Shown: positions 1-5,879 of the stretch, piece after piece
How the letters are laid out: every line of letters starts with the position of its first letter
Numbering within the stretch: position 1 is the first letter of the stretch
DNA from: an uncultured Bacteroidales bacterium
Lineage (GTDB): Bacteria > Bacteroidota > Bacteroidia > Bacteroidales > UBA932
Direction: 5' to 3'
Assembly (NCBI GenBank): GCA_946415795.1
Contig: CAMKTW010000097.1
Span: 1 to 6,388 of the forward strand
Length of the DNA: 6,388 nt
Notes under the pieces: generated by a model
The model's database searches: none
Told to the model about the DNA's origin: nothing
Seen by the model: the letters and a program-made list of their open reading frames with translations, nothing else
Made by a program: the position numbers and the translations under genes

Positions 1-854
1 CTCTTGAAGATTTTCTCCATCACCAGCGGAACGGTGACCAGCAAATGAGGTTTATATTGTGCAAATGCCTTAAGCAGCGATGCCGGTGTGGGAGCCTTGC
101 CCAGCCAGTAGATGCCGCAGCCGTTGCAGACCTGATACATAAATTCTATCATCAGGCCGTACATATGTGCCATAGGGAGCATCGAGACCATATTGTGGTC
201 GGGTGCAATCTCCATCCAGCGGTTGCAGAAATCTATCATCGCGCTCATATTGCGGCGGGTGAGCATAACACCCTTGGGGTTGCCGGTAGAGCCTGATGTA
301 TAGTTGATTATGGCCAGTTCGTCCATATTGTCGGTGGCGTAGTCCAGGTCGGCGGGGCCGAATCCCTTCGGATGCTTTGCAGCATAGGCGGCCTCCATAT
401 TTTCGTAGGCTGTCTTAACGTTATCGTCGGCAGCATACAGCAGGTCCCACTTCTCTATATTGACAGCAAAGCGCAGACGGGGCATAGTCTCGGCTTTCAT
501 CCTGGCCCATTTGGCCGCGGTGGTGAAGAGACCGGCACTCTCGGAATGGTCCACGAGATTGCATACGGCGTCAGGGGTGAAATCGAACAATATGGGTACT
601 GCCACCGAGCCGTAGGTGTTGATGGCCAGGAAGACCATACCCCAACGGGCGCAGTTGTGAGCGCAGATAGCCACCTTGTCATCCTTGGGCTTGATGCCTG
701 CGGCAGACATAAACAGACTGAGTTTTTCTATGCGGATTGCCATTTCGCCAAAGCAGTAGCTCTCGCCGCCAACGTCGTTGAGAGCTTTCTTATCCCAGAA
801 TTTGCGGATTGAATCCTGCAGGCTGGCGATATAGTGAGGATACTCTGTTACCAT
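1..854 (-). CDS. AMP-forming acyl-CoA ligase (long-chain fatty acid-CoA ligase type), N-terminal 284 residues, cut by window edge
   Basis: Members of the ANL superfamily activate a carboxylic acid with ATP to an acyl-adenylate and then transfer the acyl group to CoA. Translation from the ATG at 854-852 (MVTEYPHYIASLQDSIRKFW...) stays open to base 1. The nucleotide-binding A3 signature YTSGSTGNPKG sits at residues 185-195. LPMAHMYG at residues 226-233 (His230) matches the following conserved LP(L/M)AHxxx motif. Full-length family members have about 550-600 residues, so about half the protein is visible; the A5-A10 motifs and C-terminal lid lie outside the window. There is no signal peptide, so the enzyme is cytoplasmic. 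The start is supported by the candidate -7 box about 70 bases upstream and by the AT-rich leader; no clear Shine-Dalgarno is seen. A long-chain fatty acid is the likely substrate from the overall family look, but the sequence shown does not fix acyl specificity. The link to the hydrolases upstream is positional only. Confidence 0.92.
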   Translation of the reverse strand, partial: MVTEYPHYIASLQDSIRKFWDKKALNDVGGESYCFGEMAIRIEKLSLFMSAAGIKPKDDKVAICAHNCARWGMVFLAINTYGSVAVPILFDFTPDAVCNLVDHSESAGLFTTAAKWARMKAETMPRLRFAVNIEKWDLLYAADDNVKTAYENMEAAYAAKHPKGFGPADLDYATDNMDELAIINYTSGSTGNPKGVMLTRRNMSAMIDFCNRWMEIAPDHNMVSMLPMAHMYGLMIEFMYQVCNGCGIYWLGKAPTPASLLKAFAQYKPHLLVTVPLVMEKIFK

Positions 855-887
855 AAATAATGATCTTAAGATATGATGTCTTTTTTG

Positions 888-909
888 TGAAAAATATGCG
901 CATTTTTCA
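888..909. repeat. AT-rich inverted repeat in the leader of the acyl-CoA ligase
   Basis: TGAAAAATATGC (888-899) is followed directly by GCATTTTTCA (900-909), which pairs with it apart from a two-base bulge. A second perfect palindrome, ATCTTAAGAT, lies at 863-872, 9-18 bases upstream of the ligase start codon. The dyad follows the stop of the 780-aa hydrolase, so a weak terminator is possible. However, the stem is AT-rich, has almost no loop and lacks a clean GC stem plus T-run, so it is listed only as a structure. Confidence 0.35.
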
Positions 910-921
910 GCAAATATCTTT

Positions 922-929
922 CAAAGATA
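922..929 (-). promoter_or_regulatory. Candidate Bacteroidota -7 box (TATCTTTG) for the acyl-CoA ligase
   Basis: On the minus strand these bases read TATCTTTG, an exact match to the TAnnTTTG -7 consensus of the primary sigma factor in Bacteroidota. Transcription would start near 915 and give a leader of about 60 bases. No good TTTG -33 box is found at the usual spacing, which weakens the call. The box forms one arm of a dyad, TATCTTT-C-AAAGATA, at 915-929. That dyad could be an operator or could be chance. The position suggests the ligase is transcribed apart from the hydrolase genes. Confidence 0.45.
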
Positions 930-958
930 ATAATTTTTGGCGAAATACCTTGTATGCA

Positions 959-3301
959 CTATCGCAGATACTTCTCTATGAGGGAGGCAATCTGGGAGCG
1001 GCGGTTTAACAGGTACTGCGGGTCTTTGACATAATACTTTTCATCGTGGGTGGCGTCGTCGTCCTGGAACACGCTGCGGGGCAGAGTCAGCAGATCGCGG
1101 GCCTCGCGCGCGTCGGAGGCACTCATCAGAGGCATTGTCTGCTCAAGCAGGTGCAGGTATTCGTAGTCTTCGATACCGTCGCGCAGGACCTCGAGCCTTA
1201 TGCAGGGAACCGGCTTTGAGGTGTAAGGAGTTTCGGTGTCGATGCCGGGTTTGCGGTTGTTGTGGTAGAACAGCATCCCGTCGCCGTTGCCCCATATTTT
1301 CTGGTCCATCTCAAAATTCTTTGCGCCGACCTCGCCGCTGATAAAGCTGGCCGGCTCTTCCCAGACACTCTTGAATTCTCCTTGTTCACTGGCGGCAAGG
1401 GCAGTCCAGTAGTTGTTGCGCCATATCAGTATCCCCTTGAGTCCAAGGGTGCGGGTGGCCCAGATCCACATACGCATATCTATCCCGTCGTGGTCTATGA
1501 AATTAGTGAAGAAAGGTGCGCGGGTTGCGGTGCAGAGGTATGTCCAGACCTCCTTGCCCGGCATAGAATGTACCCGGGCAATCTTGTCGTGGTCGTCCAG
1601 GCAGTTCCAGCTCACGCAGAATATGTCAGTAACGTCAATAATATCCACCTTCGGGTCGTTCGCGTGGCTCATCACCCAGGGGAACTGCTCTGCGATGAAG
1701 GGTCTCAGACGCGGCGCATACTTCTTGATGAGGGCGTTGGTAGCGCGAATAGAGGGGTATGCATCGGGGAACGGCTCGTCAACCCAGTAGATGTAGGCCT
1801 TGTCAAGCAGGTTAAGCTTGTCAAATTCTGCCTCTATCTGCTGCACGCAGTCTTTAAAGATTATCTCGTGCTCAGGTGTGCCAAAGGGGAAGCCGCAGGC
1901 GTTGTGAAGCACCGGAATGTCAAAGGTGAAGCCGGTGAACCAGGGGGTCTCTCCGTAGTATCTGGCGGCGGTCTTTTCAAAGCCTCTCCAGTCGATGTTC
2001 ACCTTGAAGCGGGCGGTGTCGGGTTCAAAGCCGCCTTGCGGCAGCAGATTCTCGCCGGTTGTGAGGTTGATGAAACGGACATTGTCATACCAGGTTCTTC
2101 CGGTGGTCTCGCCGCCGATGATTGCATTGGCGCCGTAGAGGCGGAGGGCGGCGAACGCTGCCTCCTTTGGCAGGCGGTCTATGTTAAGAGTGTCGCTCTT
2201 CCACTCGCTGCCGGCCTTGAAATGGATGAAGTGGCTGCGGTAGGGCAGCAGGTTTTTGCCGGAGTCGTAGCAGTCGACCCTCAGAGTCGAGGTCGCGGGG
2301 CCTTCGGTGCGGTTGTCAAAGATGACCTGGTATTTGTTGTTGCAGGACACCGGGATAAACTGTCCGGTGGCCCTGGCGGAGACATTCTTGTCGTAAGCGC
2401 CGTCTGTCACAACGTAGCTGTACCGGCCCTCCGTCTTTGTGCCGGGGTCAAAGTTGCCGCCCTTCCATTCGATTCCTTCATAGCTGAACCTGGCGGGAGT
2501 CAGAAAGAACGGGGCGTAAGAAGGGGAGATGCGGTAGTCGTGGTACATCTCCATATAGTTGTGGAAAGCCTCTTCTTTCTGCTCCTGTGTCTTGAGGTTC
2601 TCGTAGGCTATCACGTGGTCAAACCGGAAGCCGAAACCGGAGTGGAGGGTGGGCACGGCAGGAAGGGTTATGTCGCGAACCTTGAGGCTGACGGGGACTT
2701 TCACGCTCCAGCCGTTTGTGCCGGACAGGGTCACAGAGCCTTTATATGTGCCCGGAGCCTGGTCTGCCGGGGTGTAGAGGGTAATCCAGAAAGAGGTGTT
2801 CTGACCCTTGGACGCGTCCTGTGGCGCTTCGTACAGCGGCAGCGGGTCGGGCCACTCGCCCGGCCAGCCGTAACTGTCGTTGGTGTAATATGTGGTGACA
2901 TATTCCACCTTGCGGACCGTGGCGGTGATGCCGACTGGCGGCGTCAAACCAGGGTTGCCGTCAGCTGCTGTGATATCGTCGAAGCCATCTACCTTGACGG
3001 AGAGCCCCTTCATATCCTCCCTCGGGCTGATAACAACGATGAACGATTCGTATTCGTGACGGGCGGTGGACAGCTTCACCTCACGGCCCTTGCGCTTTGC
3101 CACAGGGGTGTCTTTCATCACCTTGTAGATACCCTCTGCCCACCAGACATCTGCCTGGGGAGTATTCTTGATAAGATATCCGTAGCCCCCCTGGGCTTTC
3201 ATATACGGGTCGCACTTGTCCATCTCGCCGGGGAGTTTCTTCTGTGCGTAGGCGGCATTCACCGCCAGGATGGCGGTGACAATCAAAATAATTCTTTTCA
3301 T
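959..3301 (-). CDS. GH123-like (DUF4091) secreted glycoside hydrolase, 780 aa, paralogue 1
   Basis: GH123 enzymes (NgaP, CpNga123 and BvGH123 are characterised members) are exo-beta-N-acetylgalactosaminidases. They use substrate-assisted catalysis with an adjacent Asp-Glu pair; here this is YWVDEPF, Asp508-Glu509. A type I signal peptide spans residues 1-19 (cleavage AYA|QKK) with no lipobox Cys, so a periplasmic or secreted protein is expected. An N-terminal beta domain (about 25-215) holds NEYESF-like RHEYESFIVV. A beta-sandwich resembling a CBM4/9-type module (about 290-425) ends in TWYDNVRF at 403-410. The catalytic domain covers about 440-775 and ends in LRDGIEDYEYL, typical of DUF4091 proteins. 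At 780 residues it exceeds compact GH123 enzymes (about 550-600) because of the middle domain. The start lies one base after the stop of the upstream paralogue (TAA-T-ATG), so translational coupling is likely. The family call is firm; GalNAc specificity is inferred, as many DUF4091 proteins are untested. Confidence 0.9.
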   Translation of the reverse strand: MKRIILIVTAILAVNAAYAQKKLPGEMDKCDPYMKAQGGYGYLIKNTPQADVWWAEGIYKVMKDTPVAKRKGREVKLSTARHEYESFIVVISPREDMKGLSVKVDGFDDITAADGNPGLTPPVGITATVRKVEYVTTYYTNDSYGWPGEWPDPLPLYEAPQDASKGQNTSFWITLYTPADQAPGTYKGSVTLSGTNGWSVKVPVSLKVRDITLPAVPTLHSGFGFRFDHVIAYENLKTQEQKEEAFHNYMEMYHDYRISPSYAPFFLTPARFSYEGIEWKGGNFDPGTKTEGRYSYVVTDGAYDKNVSARATGQFIPVSCNNKYQVIFDNRTEGPATSTLRVDCYDSGKNLLPYRSHFIHFKAGSEWKSDTLNIDRLPKEAAFAALRLYGANAIIGGETTGRTWYDNVRFINLTTGENLLPQGGFEPDTARFKVNIDWRGFEKTAARYYGETPWFTGFTFDIPVLHNACGFPFGTPEHEIIFKDCVQQIEAEFDKLNLLDKAYIYWVDEPFPDAYPSIRATNALIKKYAPRLRPFIAEQFPWVMSHANDPKVDIIDVTDIFCVSWNCLDDHDKIARVHSMPGKEVWTYLCTATRAPFFTNFIDHDGIDMRMWIWATRTLGLKGILIWRNNYWTALAASEQGEFKSVWEEPASFISGEVGAKNFEMDQKIWGNGDGMLFYHNNRKPGIDTETPYTSKPVPCIRLEVLRDGIEDYEYLHLLEQTMPLMSASDAREARDLLTLPRSVFQDDDATHDEKYYVKDPQYLLNRRSQIASLIEKYLR

Positions 3302-3302
3302 A

Positions 3303-5612
3303 TTATCTGTATTTTTCCAGCAGGTCGGCTATCTGCCCGCGGCGCTGGAACAGGTACTGCGGGTCGTAGATATACCAGATGTCGGTGGTTTCCAGGTTGT
3401 CGTCCATAAAGACTTCTGGGGGCAAAACCAGCAGCTTGCGGGCCCTGGCGGCGTCAGAAGGGCTCATCTGCGGGATTCTTGCCTCCAGCATCGTCAGGTA
3501 TTCATAGTCCTCGATTCCGTCCCGCAGGGTCTCCAGACGGAGGCAGGGTATGGGGTAGCCGGTGTAGGCGGTAGTGCGGTCTTCGTTGGGGTGGCGGTTG
3601 TGAGGGTAGAAGAAAATGCCGTCGCCTACGGCCAGCAGTCTCTGGGTCAGCTGGTCGCTGTGCGCAAAGCAGTAGGGCTCCTCCCAGGGATCCTGCAGTT
3701 TGCCGCCGGTGTACTGGCTGCCGGAGTTCCAGTCTGTGGAGGACCACATAAGTATGCCTTTAAAACCATACATATAAGATGCCCACAGCCAGATGCGCAT
3801 ATCTATGGCATTGGCATCTATGAAGTCGGTGAAATAAGGGTGCTTGGTGGTGGCGCACAGGTAGTTCCAGGGCTCCTGTTCCGGCCGCTGCTGGTATTTT
3901 TTGATGACGTCGTGATTCTCGAAACACTCCCAGCTTACGCAGCTGATGTCGGTGGTGCCGCTTATGTCCATAGTGTCGTACCGGCGTTCGCGCCAGGTGA
4001 TCAGCTCGGTCATAAAGGTGCGGATTCCCGGCGCATATTTCTTGATCATATTGTGGGTGTCTTCCAGCAGGGGGTATGCCGGCGGCATAGGTTCGTCGCC
4101 CCAGTAAACCATAGTCTTGTCCAGCATTCCGGCCGCTTTGAGACCTGCCTGCAGTTGGGTCAGGCAGCTGGCCATCAGCTTCTCGTACTCAGGCGTGCCC
4201 TGCTTGAAGCCGCCTATTGAACCCGGCCAGGAATTGCTGAAGTTTACGCTGCCGATGCCGGCTATCTTGACGGAGAAATAGCGCATCCCGTCAATATCGC
4301 GGTATTTGGCTGCCGCCTTGTTGAATTCGGTGAAATCTACGTCCACATTGATTTTGTCGGGGTCTACCTCAAAGTTGCCTTGCGGGAATATGTTCTCGCC
4401 GGTGGCGCAGTCTATAACCTTTATGTTATCGAACCACGTGGTGCCTGTGTCACCTCCGGAGGCAAGATAACCGGCAGCAAAGAGCCTCACCTGGATGAAT
4501 GCCGTGCGAGGGTCGAGGCGGTCAATCTCCAAGGTGAACTCCTGCCACCCGGTGTTCATATCCAGATGCTTGAAGAGGCGGCGGAAGGTGAGTGGATTGC
4601 GATTGGCGTCAAAGCAGTCTACAATCAACTGAGTCGTGGTCTCTTCTGTGGATTTTGCGCTGACGCAGATGCGGTACTTGGCATTGCCCTTTACCGGGAT
4701 AAACCTGGGGCTCCATACAGCCTCCACATTGCCGCCGGCGGAGCCGTCGGAAACCACGTATGAGTACTTGCCCTCTGAGGCGGTACTGCTGTCGTAGAAG
4801 CCTCCTGTCCACTCCGGTTGAGTGACATTGTACTTGATCGGATCCAGGTAGAAGGGGTCACGCGTCTGAATCTTATAGTCGTTGAAGGCCTTGATGTAAT
4901 TGTCAAATGCCTCGCGCTTCTGTTCCGGGGTGTTGAGGTTCTCATACTGGATGACCTGGTTGAACCACAGGCCGAAGTCGGCATTGCAGCTGGGACGGTC
5001 GGGCAGGGAGAAGTTGCGTACCTTGACGCTGACCGGGGCGGATACTTTCCAGCCGGAGGCGTCGGACAGGGTCACGCGGCCGGTATAGCTCCTGGCGGCG
5101 AACCCCGCGGGAGTCTTGAATGTTATCCAGAACGAGGTATTCTCGCCGGAGGGTGCGTCTGCCGGGGAGTCGTAGAGCGGCAGCGGGTCGGGCCAGTAAC
5201 CGGGGAAGCCAAAGGAATCGCTGTTGTAGAACAGGTTGACATATTCTGTCTTGCGGATAGTGGCTTCTATGCCGTCCGGCAGGCCGCTCAGCGTAACCTT
5301 GAGGTCTTTGAGGGGCTGCCTGGGATTGACCACAAGGATGAACGATTCGTATTCGTTGCGGGCGGTGTTCATCTTGATGGTGCCGCCGCGGCGCTTTGCC
5401 GCCGGGGTATCCTTCATCACCTTGTAGCATCCCTCGGCCCACCAGACGTCGGCCTTGGGGGTATTCTTGATGATATATCCGTAGCCCCCCTGCGCCGTCA
5501 TATACGGGTCACACTTGTCAAGCGTCTCAGCCTTCCACTCTTTGGCGGAGGCAGAAAGTGACAGCGACATTACCAACGCAAGTGCAAAAATGGTTTTTAA
5601 CATATGTTTCAT
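3303..5612 (-). CDS. GH123-like (DUF4091) secreted glycoside hydrolase, 769 aa, paralogue 2
   Basis: This is a full-length paralogue of the gene just downstream, with the same domain order and long runs of identity (DKCDPYM-AQGGYGY near the N terminus, VMKDTP, EYESFI, GTTWFDN, RDGIEDYEYL). The likely active-site pair is Asp506-Glu507 in YWGDEPM. A type I signal peptide covers residues 1-23 (cleavage ASA|KEW). Met1 (5612) and Met4 (5603) are both plausible starts and leave the signal peptide intact; Met1 is preferred for the positive Lys-His n-region and a weak GAAAG about 8 bases upstream. The CBM-like module ends at TWFDNIKV (Asn396). Only 20 bases separate the start from a strong palindromic element, and no convincing -7/-33 promoter lies in the 267-bp spacer. 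Transcription from the paralogue upstream is therefore likely. A periplasmic beta-N-acetylgalactosaminidase or related exo-hexosaminidase is the best inference; the substrate is not shown by the sequence. Confidence 0.9.
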   Translation of the reverse strand: MKHMLKTIFALALVMSLSLSASAKEWKAETLDKCDPYMTAQGGYGYIIKNTPKADVWWAEGCYKVMKDTPAAKRRGGTIKMNTARNEYESFILVVNPRQPLKDLKVTLSGLPDGIEATIRKTEYVNLFYNSDSFGFPGYWPDPLPLYDSPADAPSGENTSFWITFKTPAGFAARSYTGRVTLSDASGWKVSAPVSVKVRNFSLPDRPSCNADFGLWFNQVIQYENLNTPEQKREAFDNYIKAFNDYKIQTRDPFYLDPIKYNVTQPEWTGGFYDSSTASEGKYSYVVSDGSAGGNVEAVWSPRFIPVKGNAKYRICVSAKSTEETTTQLIVDCFDANRNPLTFRRLFKHLDMNTGWQEFTLEIDRLDPRTAFIQVRLFAAGYLASGGDTGTTWFDNIKVIDCATGENIFPQGNFEVDPDKINVDVDFTEFNKAAAKYRDIDGMRYFSVKIAGIGSVNFSNSWPGSIGGFKQGTPEYEKLMASCLTQLQAGLKAAGMLDKTMVYWGDEPMPPAYPLLEDTHNMIKKYAPGIRTFMTELITWRERRYDTMDISGTTDISCVSWECFENHDVIKKYQQRPEQEPWNYLCATTKHPYFTDFIDANAIDMRIWLWASYMYGFKGILMWSSTDWNSGSQYTGGKLQDPWEEPYCFAHSDQLTQRLLAVGDGIFFYPHNRHPNEDRTTAYTGYPIPCLRLETLRDGIEDYEYLTMLEARIPQMSPSDAARARKLLVLPPEVFMDDNLETTDIWYIYDPQYLFQRRGQIADLLEKYR

Positions 5613-5632
5613 ACTACTTTCAAATTGTCTTA

Positions 5633-5766
5633 GGGCAGAAACACAACGGAGCTATGAAAGAGCCTGCGACCGGCGCTAGCGAGGTCGCGGGAGCGAGCGC
5701 ATTCCGGGCGCGAGCGAAGCGGGTGAGCGACAGGGAGCAATGCTTTCATAGCGACGGTTTCTGCCC
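5633..5766. repeat. GC-rich palindromic, MITE-like element with 10-bp terminal inverted repeats
   Basis: The ends are perfect 10-bp inverted repeats: GGGCAGAAAC (5633-5642) and GTTTCTGCCC (5757-5766). Inside is a second perfect 10-bp pair, GCTATGAAAG (5651-5660) and CTTTCATAGC (5743-5752). A third pair is GCGACC (5666-5671) and GGTCGC (5683-5688), around a loop holding GCTAGC. The core (5661-5740) is very GC-rich and carries AGCGA five times (5678, 5692, 5713, 5726, 5750), unlike the AT-rich spacer around it. The shape suits a non-autonomous mobile palindrome or REP-like unit. No transposase and no obvious target-site duplication is seen. It would fold as one long hairpin in the mRNA just ahead of the 769-aa hydrolase. 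Confidence 0.75.
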
Positions 5767-5874
5767 GTGGCAGTATTTATTCTGATTATCAGTTCTTTAT
5801 AGAATATCGCTTGTGTATAGATGCGCAAGCGATATGTTGTAAAACGCTGTGTATCAGTGGGGATGCTGCCACGG
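5765..5874. repeat. Second nested dyad element abutting the palindrome, directly after the stop of paralogue 3
   Basis: CCGTGGCAG (5765-5773) is the exact inverse of CTGCCACGG (5866-5874), a 9-bp stem that closes around the hairpin at 5804-5835 and the palindrome CTGATTATCAG (5782-5792). The right arm ends five bases before the stop codon of the upstream hydrolase. The left arm overlaps the end of the neighbouring palindromic element by two bases. There is no T-run, so a simple intrinsic terminator is not supported. An intercistronic RNA structure or the remnant of a second repeat element are both possible. Confidence 0.6.
5804..5835. repeat. Perfect 10-bp stem-loop inside the spacer
   Basis: ATATCGCTTG (5804-5813) pairs exactly with CAAGCGATAT (5826-5835) around a 12-base loop. 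On the plus strand the stem could extend by three pairs through G-U wobbles; on the minus strand, where the genes are, those become A-C mismatches. Neither side is followed by a T-run on either strand. It may be an RNA processing or stability structure, or a binding site for a dimeric protein. Confidence 0.55.
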
Positions 5875-5879
5875 ATGAT

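Noticed and set aside
45..812. Plus-strand open frames (45-296 and 372-812) over the left end of the window
   Set aside because: The minus strand here encodes an uninterrupted acyl-CoA ligase with the YTSGSTGNPKG motif; the plus-strand frames are shadows.
1262..3409. A 715-codon open frame on the plus strand, antisense to the 780-aa hydrolase
   Set aside because: Its protein is low-complexity, rich in Val/Gly/Ala/Arg, with no domain or signal peptide. It mirrors the third-position GC bias of the real gene on the other strand, where clear GH123 motifs are found.
3270..4220. A 316-codon plus-strand open frame opposite the 769-aa hydrolase
   Set aside because: Same cause: antisense shadow of a well-supported gene. 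It crosses the junction between two real genes and has no recognisable motif.
4818..5561. A 247-codon plus-strand open frame opposite the N-terminal half of the 769-aa hydrolase
   Set aside because: No motif, biased composition, and it lies fully over conserved coding sequence on the minus strand.
5661..5740. CRISPR array, because of repeated AGCGA-type units
   Set aside because: The units are only five bases long with irregular spacing (14, 21, 13, 24), far from the repeat-spacer pattern of a CRISPR.
5630..5749. A 39-codon minus-strand frame starting MKALLPVAHPLRSR within the palindromic element, ending 17 bases before the 769-aa gene
   Set aside because: It is created by the palindrome and its GC-rich repeats, has an Arg/Ala/Ser-rich low-complexity product and no ribosome-binding site. 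A leader peptide cannot be excluded, but nothing supports it.
5558..5785. A 75-codon plus-strand frame across the palindromic element
   Set aside because: It overlaps the signal-peptide codons of the 769-aa gene in antisense and reads through inverted repeats; no coding evidence.
5804..5835. Intrinsic terminator for the third paralogue
   Set aside because: The stem is good but no T-run follows on the minus strand (the next bases are mixed AT), so termination is not supported.
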